A DNA stretch of 48,305 nt, from positions 1-48,305 of the forward strand of contig JAEWED010000215.1 in the NCBI GenBank assembly GCA_023389745.1. Reading direction: 5' to 3'. The notes under the pieces are model-generated. The model was not told where the DNA came from, made no database searches, and saw only the letters and a list, made by a program, of their open reading frames with translations. The DNA comes from Actinomycetes bacterium (GTDB taxonomy: Bacteria > Actinomycetota > Acidimicrobiia > Acidimicrobiales > Microtrichaceae). Below are positions 31,011 to 38,725 of the stretch, piece by piece (position 1 is the first letter of the stretch; each line of letters begins with the position of its first letter). The translations under genes and the position numbers were made by a program.

Positions 31011-32264
31011 GTGACGAGCGACACGACCACGACCGACGCCACCACGACCGCCGCGCCCACCCTCGAGGAGTTCACCGCCGAGGCCCGCGCCTTCCTGTCG
31101 GCGAACGCCGAGCCCGCACCCGCGCGCACCGAGTTCGTGTGGGGCGAGGGCGACGACTTCGTCGGCATCGTCGAGGAGGGCGACCCCGACGAGGAGCTCG
31201 CCCAGGTCGCCGCGGCGCGTGAGTGGGCCGCAAAGCGCTTCGACGCCGGCTTCGGCTGGATCGACGGACCGGTCGAGCGGGGCGGACGTGGACTGGGCTC
31301 GGAGTACCTGCGGGCCTACCGGGCGCTCGAGTCGGGCTACCAGCTGCCCGACCAGTCGATCTTCACCATCGGCCTCGGCATGGTCGCGCCGACGATCGCC
31401 GCCCACGCCCGGCCCGAGATCGCCGAGCGCTACCTGCAGCCGCTCTACCGGGGTGAGCTGATCGCGTGCCAGCTCTTCAGCGAGCCGGGCGCCGGCTCCG
31501 ATCTGGCCGGCCTGTCGTGTCGCGCCGAGCGCGACGGGGACTCGTGGATCATCAACGGCCAGAAGGTGTGGACCTCGAACGCGCAGCACGCCGGCATCGG
31601 CGAGATCATCTGCCGTTCCGATCCCGACGCGCCGAAGCACGCCGGCATGACCGCGTTCCTGGTCGACATGGACACCCCCGGGGTCGAGGTGCGACCGCTG
31701 CGCCAGATGACCGGCGGTGCGGGCTTCAACGAGGTGTTCTTCGACGACGTGCGCATCCCCGACGACCACCGCCTGGGTGAGGTCGGCGGCGGCTGGGGTG
31801 TCGCGGTGACGACGCTGATGAACGAGCGGGCGTCGATCGGCAGCGGCATGGGACTCGGCCGCGGTCCCGGTCCCTTCGAGCGGATCATCGCGCTGACGAA
31901 GGTGATGGGCCGCAACGAGGACCCGATCATCCGCGACCACCTGGCGGAGCTCTACATCCAGAACAAGGTGCTCGGCTTCACGACCAAGCGGGCCATCGCG
32001 AACATGAAGGCCGGTGGGCTGCCAGGGCCCGAGATGAGCATCCTGAAGCTGGCCGGAACCCGGCACCTGCTGGCGACCGCCGACTACGCGGCCGAGGTGC
32101 TCGGCCCCGCGGTGTGCGCCGACAACGGCGAGTGGGGCACCTTCGCCTGGTCGACGCTCGTGTGCGGCGTGCCCGGCGGACGCCTCGGCGGCGGCACCGA
32201 CGAGATCGTGCTCAACATCATCGGTGAGCGCGTGCTCGGCCTGCCCCGCGAACCCAAGCCCTGA
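31011..32264 (+). CDS. Acyl-CoA dehydrogenase
   Basis: A 417-residue FAD-dependent acyl-CoA dehydrogenase catalysing alpha-beta oxidation of acyl-CoA. After a Thr-rich N-terminal tail, the N-terminal helical domain is followed by FSEPGAGSDLAGLSCRAERDGDSWIINGQKVWTSNA (FAD/substrate beta-domain), MTGGAGFNEVFFDDVRIPDDHRLGEVGGGW and the C-terminal GGTDEIVLNIIGERVLGLPRE, the ACAD end signature, with Val-Leu in place of the usual Arg before NII. The subtype resembles actinobacterial FadE proteins of lipid or steroid breakdown. GTG 31011 is the only in-frame start near the promoter pocket. Same strand as the BVMO-SDR gene, 66 nt apart, probably in the same pathway. Confidence 0.9.
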   Translation: MTSDTTTTDATTTAAPTLEEFTAEARAFLSANAEPAPARTEFVWGEGDDFVGIVEEGDPDEELAQVAAAREWAAKRFDAGFGWIDGPVERGGRGLGSEYLRAYRALESGYQLPDQSIFTIGLGMVAPTIAAHARPEIAERYLQPLYRGELIACQLFSEPGAGSDLAGLSCRAERDGDSWIINGQKVWTSNAQHAGIGEIICRSDPDAPKHAGMTAFLVDMDTPGVEVRPLRQMTGGAGFNEVFFDDVRIPDDHRLGEVGGGWGVAVTTLMNERASIGSGMGLGRGPGPFERIIALTKVMGRNEDPIIRDHLAELYIQNKVLGFTTKRAIANMKAGGLPGPEMSILKLAGTRHLLATADYAAEVLGPAVCADNGEWGTFAWSTLVCGVPGGRLGGGTDEIVLNIIGERVLGLPREPKP

Positions 32265-32274
32265 GGGCGGTCGC

Positions 32275-32305
32275 GTGCTGCGCCGTCGGGAGGGCGGCGC
32301 AGCAC
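32275..32305 (+). terminator. Hairpin after the acyl-CoA dehydrogenase gene
   Basis: GTGCTGCGCCG (32275-32285) and CGGCGCAGCAC (32295-32305) are perfect complements with a 9-nt loop, 10 nt after the stop codon. Confidence 0.6.
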
Positions 32306-32378
32306 ACGAGCGCCGTGCAGGCGACGCCCAGCGCGCACACAGCACAACCCGGATCGCTTGGGCGCTCTGCGCGGTGGA

Positions 32379-32422
32379 CCGCGCTCAGCGCACAAACGAT
32401 TCCGGTTGTGCGCTGAGCGCGG
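32379..32422. repeat. 17-bp perfect inverted repeat
   Basis: Arms 32379-32395 and 32406-32422 are exact complements (CCGCGCTCAGCGCACAA) around the loop ACGATTCCGG. This is the most stable structure seen in the window and could act as a bidirectional terminator between the dehydrogenase gene and the minus-strand TetR gene. Confidence 0.75.
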
Positions 32423-32575
32423 GCTGCGCAGTGCTCACACGCCGCCGCGGCGGTTCAGCACACCGACGCAGGTTGCGGGCTGTGCGGTGTGCTCACACGC
32501 CGCTGCGGCGGCGCTCCAGCACACGAGAGCGCGATGCGCGTGCCACGACGGATGCGCGGCGAACTGGGACACCCG

Positions 32576-33211
32576 TCAGTCGGTCCGGCTCAGGGCCGGC
32601 ACGATGCGTTCGACGATGCCGAGCAGCTCCAGGCGCAGCAAGGTCTCGGTCTGCGCCCGATCGAGGGTGCCGCGCACCAGCCATTCCTCGGTCGCGACGC
32701 GGGCGACCGCGGCGTAGCAGCGCAGCGCGCTGCGCAGCAGGTCGCGGTCCAGCGACTCCGGGAACGGCACCTCGGCGATCATGCGGTCGACCAGGTCGTC
32801 ACGGGCGCTCGACAGCACGGCGTCGGCATCGGCGCCACCGACCCCGCCGGAGTCCGCGGCGATCCAGAGCCCTCCGGCGGACTCGATCACGCGCATCCAG
32901 CGGCGCACGCACGCCGTCACGATCTCCTCGAACGAGCCCGTTGCGCCCTCGGGGATGAGGGCGACGTCGTCGGGGACGCGAACCGCCCGCTCGACGACGG
33001 CCAGGAACAGCCCGCGCTTCGAACCGAAGTAGTGGTGCACCAGCCCACGGGTCACCCCGGCCCGGCTCGCGATCATCTCGAGCGACACCGCCGAGTAGTC
33101 CTGGTCGGCGAACAACGAGGACGCCTCGGCCAGGATCTGCTCACGCCGGACGTCGGGGTCGAGCCGGGTGCGCGTGCGCTCGGCCTCGGCGGTCAGCTCG
33201 GGTGAATCCAT
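32576..33211 (-). CDS. TetR-family transcriptional regulator
   Basis: A 211-residue TetR protein. The HTH is REQILAEASSLFADQDYSAVSLEMIASRAGVTRGLVHHYFGSKRGLFLAVVERAV (about 23-77), with a helical ligand-binding domain behind it that contains an Ala/Gly/Asp-rich loop (GGLWIAADSGGVGGADADAV). It follows the serine hydrolase gene on the same strand by 27 nt. ATG 33211 is 6 nt after minus-strand TAGTGT, so it is probably transcribed from its own leaderless promoter. I see no clear palindrome near the start that would mark its operator, and its targets are unknown. Confidence 0.86.
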   Translation of the reverse strand: MDSPELTAEAERTRTRLDPDVRREQILAEASSLFADQDYSAVSLEMIASRAGVTRGLVHHYFGSKRGLFLAVVERAVRVPDDVALIPEGATGSFEEIVTACVRRWMRVIESAGGLWIAADSGGVGGADADAVLSSARDDLVDRMIAEVPFPESLDRDLLRSALRCYAAVARVATEEWLVRGTLDRAQTETLLRLELLGIVERIVPALSRTD

Positions 33212-33217
33212 CGCCCA

Positions 33218-33223
33218 ACACTA
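33218..33223 (-). promoter_or_regulatory. Leaderless-type -10 box for the 33211 tetR gene
   Basis: Minus-strand TAGTGT, then 6 nt, then ATG 33211. Confidence 0.5.
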
Positions 33224-33238
33224 TGGCTGCGCAATCCG

Positions 33239-34879
33239 TCACAAGCGCGTGAAGGTGCCGAGGCCCTGCTCGTCCAGGTACTCGATGCGCACCGTGGGCG
33301 CTTCGGCGTCCAGGTCGAAGACGACCCCGGTGAGCCCCGTCGCGTTCTCGCCGACCGGCGTCGTCGAGAACGTGTCGCCGTCGTAGTGCGCCAGCGTCAG
33401 CTGCTCGCCGTTCGGGCCGATCCCGAGCGACAGCGCGCCGTCGACCAGTGTGACGTCGACCGGACCGTAGAACCCGTTGTCGTAGGTGCCGACGTACTCC
33501 CACAGCTCACGAGCGGGTGCTGCGTCGTCGGGAGCGACCGAGTAGTCGACCTCGACCTCCGGGTGCAGCATCTGCTGGAACGACGGGCCGTACAGCGCCA
33601 TCCAGTCGCGGCTGACCTCGCCGTCGAGGGCCAGGTCGAGGAACGTCTCGGCCATCGACTCGGCCACACCGGTCGGCATGCCGTTGGTCAGCACGACCAC
33701 ACCGAGCCGCTCGGCGGGCACCATCGTGAACGTGGTGCCAGCCCCCATCGCGAACGCTCCCGAGTGGCTCCAGCGCTGACGCCCGCCGCCGTCGGTCCCG
33801 ATGTTGAAGCCCAGCCCGTAGCTGCCGACCCGCGAGTCCGGCGATCGGAGGACCCCGCTGAGCCCGTGCGGGGTGTGCGTCTGGTCCAACGCCGCGCCGT
33901 CGATGATCTGCTCTCCGTCGACGCTGCCGTTCGCCAGCTGGAGGCGCATCCACTGCGCCAGGTCCGCGACGGTCGAGCTCACCCCACCCGCAGGGGTCTG
34001 TGCGTCGGGCTGGCGCACGTAGCGCGCCTCCCACGTGCCGTCGTCGTCCTGGACGTGGGTCCACGCCCGGCGCGGCGACGACTCGTAGTCGGCGAAGCGC
34101 GAGCTGGTGTCCACCATGCCGAGGGGCTCGTAGAGGACCGTCTCGGACAGCTCCTCCCACTCGCCGCCGGCCGCGGTCGCCGCTGCGAGCGCGCCCTGGG
34201 TGAGCCCGAAGTTCGTGTAGTGGTACGACGAGCGGAAGTCGTCGAGGGGCAGCAGCCGCAGCCGTTCGAGGATGGTCGCCCGGTCGTAGCCGAGGTCCTC
34301 GAGCAGGTCGCCGCCGTGATCGGGCAGACCGCTGCGGTGCGAGTACAGGTCGGCCACCGTGACGTGCTCGGTCACCCACGGGTCAGCGAGCGCGAAGTCC
34401 GGTGTGTGCTGCACGACCGGGTCGTCCCAGTCGAGGGCGCCCTGGCCGACCAGGCCTGCGACCACCGTCGAACCGACCGGCTTGGACAGCGAGGCGATCT
34501 GGAACACCGTGTCGGCACCCACCTCGCCGGGCTCGCCGACCTTGCGCACACCGAAGCCGTCGGTCCACACGACCTCGTCGTCGTAGACCACGCCGATGGC
34601 CATGCCCGGCACCCGGCCGTCCGCGACCGCCTGTTCGGCGATCGGTGTGAACCGCTCGATCGCCCGGTCCACGTCCGCTCGGGTGATGGTCATCGGGGAG
34701 CGATCCGGCGTCAGCTGCTCGTCGGCAGTGGAGCTGCTCGCGCTCGACGACTCGGCGTCGGGCAGCGAGACCCGATCGGGGTCGACGGTGCACGCCGAGC
34801 CGAGCAGCACGCCGGCCAGCAGGGGAGCGAGCAGGGCGAGCCGCTGCGTGGGCGGACGCGAGGACATGGGGAGAGCCAT
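33239..34879 (-). CDS. Serine beta-lactamase-like lipoprotein hydrolase
   Basis: A 546-residue class C beta-lactamase/D-Ala-D-Ala-carboxypeptidase-type protein. A lipoprotein signal ends in LLGSAC, followed by a Ser-rich tether. The catalytic S130-L-S-K133 lies in QIASLSKPVGSTVV. The second motif YTN is in YHYTNFGLTQGA, and HSGAFAMGAG replaces the KTG triad, as in esterase-like members. A C-terminal domain of about 110 residues (YVGTYDNGFYGPVDVTL to YLDEQGLGTFTRL) is the lipocalin-like extension often found in this family. It may trim peptidoglycan or hydrolyse esters outside the membrane. ATG 34879 is taken as start, and ATG 34867 is an alternative. Neither has a good ribosome site. A 21-bp repeat array lies upstream. 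Confidence 0.84.
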   Translation of the reverse strand: MALPMSSRPPTQRLALLAPLLAGVLLGSACTVDPDRVSLPDAESSSASSSTADEQLTPDRSPMTITRADVDRAIERFTPIAEQAVADGRVPGMAIGVVYDDEVVWTDGFGVRKVGEPGEVGADTVFQIASLSKPVGSTVVAGLVGQGALDWDDPVVQHTPDFALADPWVTEHVTVADLYSHRSGLPDHGGDLLEDLGYDRATILERLRLLPLDDFRSSYHYTNFGLTQGALAAATAAGGEWEELSETVLYEPLGMVDTSSRFADYESSPRRAWTHVQDDDGTWEARYVRQPDAQTPAGGVSSTVADLAQWMRLQLANGSVDGEQIIDGAALDQTHTPHGLSGVLRSPDSRVGSYGLGFNIGTDGGGRQRWSHSGAFAMGAGTTFTMVPAERLGVVVLTNGMPTGVAESMAETFLDLALDGEVSRDWMALYGPSFQQMLHPEVEVDYSVAPDDAAPARELWEYVGTYDNGFYGPVDVTLVDGALSLGIGPNGEQLTLAHYDGDTFSTTPVGENATGLTGVVFDLDAEAPTVRIEYLDEQGLGTFTRL

Positions 34880-34920
34880 GGTGAACCGTCGGCGCGAGGG
34901 CGCCGGTTCTGGAGCATTCC

Positions 34921-35001
34921 GGCCTGAAGAGGGAGACACCTGGCCTGAAGAGGGAGGCACCTGGCTTGAAGAGGGAGACACCCGGCCTGAGGGGCGACAC
35001 T
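34921..35001 (+). repeat. 21-bp tandem repeat, nearly four copies
   Basis: Units beginning GGC(C/T)TGAAGAGGGAG repeat at 34921, 34942 and 34963, with a shorter copy at 34984 and an echo at 35002. They lie between the divergent hydrolase and 35045 genes. Confidence 0.85.
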
Positions 35002-35032
35002 GGCCCGGAAGGAGGACACCCCGGCCCTGTCG

Positions 35033-35038
35033 TATCGT
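35033..35038 (+). promoter_or_regulatory. Leaderless-type -10 box for the 35045 gene
   Basis: TATCGT, then 6 nt, then ATG 35045. Confidence 0.55.
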
Positions 35039-35044
35039 CGTGCG

Positions 35045-35611
35045 ATGGCCGATGCGGCGGACGATCTCGCTCGATGGGCTGCAGCGCTCGAGCCGCAGTG
35101 GCGTGCCCCTGTGCAACGCGCCCTGTCGGCACGCCAGCGCTACCTGGGCATCGTCGCCGGACTCGCCGAGGGGCCCACGAAGCAGCGGCTCACGTCGCTG
35201 ACGGCGACCATGGACCTCTCGGTCCAGAAGATCGCGGATGCCGTGTGGCGTGCCAGCAACGCCCGGTCGATCGCGGACGGCTTCGACGCGGACGCCGCGA
35301 CCGCCGAGCTCAAGGCGGCCCGGCGCGACCTCGATGCGCTGCGCAGCGCGGGCGGTGACACCACCGCGGCGCAGGCACGGGTCGACGCGCTCGCCCAACG
35401 TCACCGGGCGATCAACGAGGCCCTGAACCTGGCCGAGGACAGCGGCGCTGCGTTCGAGGAGATGAACCTGCGGCTCGAGACCGCCGTCGCACACGCCGCC
35501 ACGGTCGCGCTGCGTGCCGGGCAGGCGTCGAGCAACGCCCCGGTCCCCGAGCTCGAAGCGTTCGTCGGTGAGCTCTCCGCGCTCGACGCCGCACTCGCCG
35601 AGCTGGGCTGA
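35045..35611 (+). CDS. Predicted helical cytoplasmic protein, unknown function
   Basis: A 188-residue protein that is almost entirely alpha-helical. The second half has heptad-like character suited to a coiled coil (TAELKAARRDLDALRSAGG, AQARVDALAQRHRAINEALNLAED, EEMNLRLETAVAHAATVALRAGQ). No signal peptide, transmembrane helix or catalytic motif is visible, and I do not recognise a family. It may be a structural or scaffold protein. A leaderless start is supported by the -10 box 6 nt upstream. It is convergent with the zinc-ribbon gene, 20 nt away. Confidence 0.68.
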   Translation: MADAADDLARWAAALEPQWRAPVQRALSARQRYLGIVAGLAEGPTKQRLTSLTATMDLSVQKIADAVWRASNARSIADGFDADAATAELKAARRDLDALRSAGGDTTAAQARVDALAQRHRAINEALNLAEDSGAAFEEMNLRLETAVAHAATVALRAGQASSNAPVPELEAFVGELSALDAALAELG

Positions 35612-35631
35612 CCGCGAGCGGGCAGCGCCGC

Positions 35632-35976
35632 TCAGTCGAAGTCGAAGATGTCCTCGAGGAAGCTCTTGCGCTTCTTCTTGCGCTTGTAGTCCTGGTAGCT
35701 CCGCTCGTCGCGGTAGCGGTCCCGGTCCCGGTCGTCGTAGCGGGGCCGCTCCTCGTACCGGGGCTGGTCGTAGCGGGGCTGTTCGTACCGGGGCTGGTCG
35801 GGCGGCGGCGGTGCCGTCGACGCGGCGCCGACCACGCTGGGTGCGGCCCGGTCGATGATCTTGTCGAGCTCGCCGCGGTCGAGCCACACCCCGCGGCACT
35901 GCGGGCAGTGGTCGATCTCGATGCCTTCACGGCTCGAGATCACGAGTTGGACGTCGTCGCAGGTGGGACAGCGCAT
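35632..35976 (-). CDS. TFIIB-type zinc-ribbon protein
   Basis: A 114-residue protein. The N-terminus is a zf-TFIIB ribbon (PF13453): MRCPTCDDVQLVISSREGIEIDHCPQCRGVWLDRGELDKII, with two CxxC pairs for zinc and the GVWLD-x-GEL motif. Residues 50-100 are disordered, with repeats of QPRYE/QPRYD and Asp/Arg-rich text. The C-terminus is a Lys-rich patch and FLEDIFDFD. Proteins of this kind are widespread and of unknown molecular role. ATG 35976 follows minus-strand TAGCGT by 6 nt, the same box as at 21358. It is divergent from the threonine dehydratase gene, which has TAGCGT on the other strand 37 bp away. Confidence 0.88.
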   Translation of the reverse strand: MRCPTCDDVQLVISSREGIEIDHCPQCRGVWLDRGELDKIIDRAAPSVVGAASTAPPPPDQPRYEQPRYDQPRYEERPRYDDRDRDRYRDERSYQDYKRKKKRKSFLEDIFDFD

Positions 35977-35982
35977 GCGACC

Positions 35983-35988
35983 ACGCTA
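35983..35988 (-). promoter_or_regulatory. Leaderless-type -10 box for the zinc-ribbon gene
   Basis: Minus-strand TAGCGT, then 6 nt, then ATG 35976. Confidence 0.55.
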
Positions 35989-36024
35989 CCGGCGCGGTTG
36001 CGACGTTCTCCGGCAGGAGCGACG

Positions 36025-36030
36025 TAGCGT
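36025..36030 (+). promoter_or_regulatory. Possible -10 box for ilvA
   Basis: TAGCGT lies 9 nt before ATG 36040. The spacing is longer than in the other leaderless cases. Confidence 0.4.
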
Positions 36031-36039
36031 GACACCACC

Positions 36040-37623
36040 ATGGCCGAGCACCCCGTCGACGTCACCGACGACCGCACCGACGTCACCGACGACCGCACCG
36101 ACGTCACCGACATCCGCACCGACGTGACCGAGTACCTGCGCCGCATCCTGGCCGCGAGGGTCTACGACGTGGCGATCGAGACGCCGCTCGACGGTGCGCC
36201 GATGCTGTCCGAGGACCTCGGCAACACCGTCCTGCTCAAGCGCGAGGACCGCCAGCCGGTCTTCAGCTTCAAGCTGCGCGGCGCCTACAACAAGATGGTG
36301 CGGCTCACCCGCGAGCAGCTCGACCGGGGTGTCATCTGCGCCTCGGCGGGCAACCACGCGCAGGGTGTCGCGCTGAGCGCCCGCCACCTGGGCTGTGAGG
36401 CCACGATCGTCATGCCGCGCACGACCCCGGCGGTGAAGGTCAGGGCGGTCGAGGCGCTCGGGGCCGTCATCGTGCTGCACGGCGACAGCTACTCCGACGC
36501 CGCGGCCCGTGCCGAGCAACTCCGGGCGGACCAGGGTCTGACCTACGTGCACCCCTTCGACGACCCCGACGTCATCGCCGGCCAGGGCACGGTCGCCATG
36601 GAGATCCTGCGACAACACCAGGACCGCCTCGACGCGGTGTTCGTGCCGGTCGGCGGCGGCGGGCTCATCGCCGGCGTCGCGGCGTACGTGAAGGCGGTGC
36701 GACCTGAGGTCGCCGTCATCGGCGTGCAGGCCGCCGACTCCGACGCCATGCGGCAGTCGGTCGCCGCCGGTCGGCGCGTCGTGCTCGACGAGGTCGGTCT
36801 GTTCTGCGACGGCACCGCGGTCAAGGCGGTGGGCGAGGAGACCTTCCGCATCGTGGCGGACCTGGTGGACGGGTTCGTGACCGTCGACAACGACGAGGTC
36901 TCCGCGGCCATCAAGAACGTCTTCGGTGACACCCGCAGCGTGCTCGAACCCGCGGGTGCCCTGTCGGTCGCAGGGCTCAAGCGCTACGTGGCCGACACGG
37001 GGGTGCGCGACGCCACCTTCGTCGCGATCACCAGCGGGGCGAACATGGACTTCGACGGGCTGCGGTTCGTCGCCGAACGCGCCGAGGAGCACGAGGCGCT
37101 CTTCGCCGTGACGATCCCCGAGGAGCGCGGCAGCTTCCGCCGCTTCTCCGAGCTCATCGGCGATCGGGCGGTGACCGAGTTCAACTACCGCATCGCGGAC
37201 CGTGCCGACGCCCACGTCTTCGTCGGGCTCGCGACCCACGACCGCTCCGAGTGCGAAGCGCTGCTCGCCGAGTTCGAGGCGGCCGGGTTCACCGCCATCG
37301 ACCTGACCCACGACGACCTCGCCAAGGAGCACGTGCGCCACATGGTCGGCGGGCGCAGCGAGCTCGCCGACGACGAGCGCCTCTACCGGTTCCTGTTCCC
37401 GGAGCGTCCGGGCGCGTTGATGCGGTTCCTCTCCGCCATGCGCACCGACTGGAACATCAGCCTGTTCCACTACCGCAGCCAGGGCTCCGACCACGGCCGT
37501 GTGCTCGTGGGACTGCAGGTGCCGGCCTCGGACGACGCCGCGTTCGCGGGCTTCCTCGAGTCGCTCGCCTATCCGCACGTCGACGAGACCGCGGACCCCG
37601 CCTACCGCCTGTTCCTGCGGTGA
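36040..37623 (+). CDS. ilvA: Threonine dehydratase, biosynthetic type
   Basis: A 527-residue PLP enzyme deaminating threonine to 2-oxobutanoate, the first step of isoleucine synthesis. The catalytic domain shows K78 (Schiff base) in SFKLRGAYNK, ASAGNHAQGVALSARHLG, the glycine loop VPVGGGGLIAG and SGANMDF. Two ACT-like domains follow (AVTIPEERGSFRRFSELIG..VTEFNYRIAD and RFLFPERPGALMRFLSAM..WNISLFHYRSQGSDHGRVL), matching the isoleucine-inhibited full-length form like E. coli IlvA. Residues 7-30 are an unusual repeat (DVTDDRT three times) encoded by 21-bp DNA repeats and absent from normal IlvA, probably a disordered extension. The F420-type oxidoreductase gene starts 22 nt downstream. Confidence 0.93.
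   Translation: MAEHPVDVTDDRTDVTDDRTDVTDIRTDVTEYLRRILAARVYDVAIETPLDGAPMLSEDLGNTVLLKREDRQPVFSFKLRGAYNKMVRLTREQLDRGVICASAGNHAQGVALSARHLGCEATIVMPRTTPAVKVRAVEALGAVIVLHGDSYSDAAARAEQLRADQGLTYVHPFDDPDVIAGQGTVAMEILRQHQDRLDAVFVPVGGGGLIAGVAAYVKAVRPEVAVIGVQAADSDAMRQSVAAGRRVVLDEVGLFCDGTAVKAVGEETFRIVADLVDGFVTVDNDEVSAAIKNVFGDTRSVLEPAGALSVAGLKRYVADTGVRDATFVAITSGANMDFDGLRFVAERAEEHEALFAVTIPEERGSFRRFSELIGDRAVTEFNYRIADRADAHVFVGLATHDRSECEALLAEFEAAGFTAIDLTHDDLAKEHVRHMVGGRSELADDERLYRFLFPERPGALMRFLSAMRTDWNISLFHYRSQGSDHGRVLVGLQVPASDDAAFAGFLESLAYPHVDETADPAYRLFLR
36061..36123 (+). repeat. 21-bp tandem repeat inside ilvA
   Basis: Three 21-bp units starting GTCACCGACGACCGCACC at 36061, 36082 and 36103 (third with two changes), plus a partial unit, encode the Asp/Thr/Arg heptapeptide repeat at the IlvA N-terminus. 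Confidence 0.85.
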
Positions 37624-37645
37624 GCCGCACCGGGGGAAGGACCGC

Positions 37646-38656
37646 ATGCACGTCTCGATGACCGTCCCCGGGGACGACCTGGCACAGACCCGGACGCTCT
37701 ACCGGACCCTCGAGGAGATCGGCTACGACCGGGCGTTCTCGTTCGAGGCGAAGCACGATCCGTTCCTGCCGCTCGCCGTCGCCGGGGAGCACACCTCGAG
37801 CATCGAGCTCGGCACGGCGATCGCGATCGCCTTCGCCCGGACCCCGATGACGCTCGCCAACACCGGCTGGGACCTCCAGGCGCTGACACGAGGTCGCTTC
37901 GTCCTGGGTCTGGGCTCGCAGATCCGCCCGCACCTCGAGCAGCGCTTCTCGATGCCCTGGTCGCGACCGGTGGAGCGGATGCGCGAGATGGTGCTCGGCA
38001 TCCGAGCGATCTGGGACACATGGCAGACAGGCGTGCCGTTGCACTTCGACGGCGACTTCTACACCCACACCCGCATGGTGCCGGCGTTCGATCCCGGCCC
38101 GAACCCGTTCGCTCCGCCGCGCATCTTCACCGCAGGCTTCGGCCCTCGCATGACCGCGGTCGCGGGTGAGGTCGCAGACGGGTTCCTGGTGCACCCGGTC
38201 AACACACGGCGCTCCCTGCAACAGCTGACCCTGCCGGCGATCGAGGCCGGCGCGGCGCGTGCGGGGCGCTCGCGCGACGACGTCGAGGTCGTGTGCGTCA
38301 CGATCGTCGTCACCGGGCGGGACGAGCAGCAGATGGCCCGCAGCCACGAGGCGGTCCGACAGCAGCTGGCGTTCTACGGGACGACGCCGGCCTACCTGCC
38401 GGTCTTCGAGCTGCACGGGTACGGCGACCTGCACCCCGAGCTGAAGGCGCTGGCGCGCGACGGTCGTTGGGCCGAGATGGGCGCGCTGATCGACGACGAC
38501 CTGATCCGGACGATCGCCGTGGTCGGCGAACCACACCAGATCGCGCCGCTGGTCCGAGCGCGGCTCGAGGGCATCTCGGACTCGGTGAGCCTGGTCAACA
38601 ACCGGGCGCCCGACCCCGAGCACCTGGTCGAGGTCGTCGCCGCGCTGCGCGACTGA
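37646..38656 (+). CDS. Luciferase-like (LLM class) F420-dependent oxidoreductase
   Basis: A 336-residue TIM-barrel oxidoreductase of the bacterial luciferase superfamily, close in pattern to the TIGR03617 F420-dependent subgroup. It shows YRTLEEIGYDRAFSFEAKHDPFLPLAVA, IELGTAIAIAFARTPMTLANTGWDLQALTRGRFVLGLGSQI (the family's G-x-G-S-Q loop), PPRIFTAGFGPRMTAVAGEVADGFLVHP and the C-terminal AVVGEPHQIAPLVRARLEGISDSVSL. The cofactor is probably reduced F420, though FMN cannot be excluded. The substrate is unknown. GGGGGAAGG lies about 6 nt before the ATG. It follows ilvA by 22 nt, and an SDR gene follows after a 16-bp repeat. Confidence 0.86.
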   Translation: MHVSMTVPGDDLAQTRTLYRTLEEIGYDRAFSFEAKHDPFLPLAVAGEHTSSIELGTAIAIAFARTPMTLANTGWDLQALTRGRFVLGLGSQIRPHLEQRFSMPWSRPVERMREMVLGIRAIWDTWQTGVPLHFDGDFYTHTRMVPAFDPGPNPFAPPRIFTAGFGPRMTAVAGEVADGFLVHPVNTRRSLQQLTLPAIEAGAARAGRSRDDVEVVCVTIVVTGRDEQQMARSHEAVRQQLAFYGTTPAYLPVFELHGYGDLHPELKALARDGRWAEMGALIDDDLIRTIAVVGEPHQIAPLVRARLEGISDSVSLVNNRAPDPEHLVEVVAALRD

Positions 38657-38662
38657 CACACG

Positions 38663-38708
38663 GCACGACTGGCGCACTGCACGACTGGCGCACTGCACGA
38701 CTGGGCGG
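38663..38708 (+). repeat. 16-bp tandem repeat, 2.9 copies
   Basis: GCACGACTGGCGCACT repeats at 38663 and 38679, with a third, truncated copy at 38695. It lies between the LLM and SDR genes, starting 7 nt after the LLM stop codon. Confidence 0.85.
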
Positions 38709-38725
38709 CCGGCCGCTGGGGCATC

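Larger units (their letters stand above)
32265..32575. repeat. 311-bp gene-free region with a cluster of hairpins
   Basis: No convincing gene lies here. Four inverted repeats follow each other: 32275-32305 (11-bp stem, likely terminator of the acyl-CoA dehydrogenase gene), 32379-32422 (17-bp perfect stem, 10-nt loop), 32431-32461 and 32487-32524 (GTGCT...AGCAC arms around CCGCCGCGGCGG-like centres). The last two begin with a 23-bp direct repeat differing at one base, starting GTGCTCACACGCCGC. AGCACACGAG recurs at 32301 and 32518. The strand is undefined. Confidence 0.75.

Noticed and set aside
32431..32524. Possible CRISPR-like repeats
   Set aside because: Only two 23-bp copies with no regular spacing beyond that pair, and no cas genes in the window.
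32224..32958. Open frame through the hairpin region, 32265-32575
   Set aside because: Low-complexity Arg/Ala/Ser translation, hairpin-rich DNA and overlap with the TetR gene. No start signal.
34880..35899. N-terminal extension of the serine hydrolase frame (340 extra codons)
   Set aside because: It runs through the 21-bp repeat and over the 35045 gene on the other strand. The lipoprotein signal at 34879 is the natural start.
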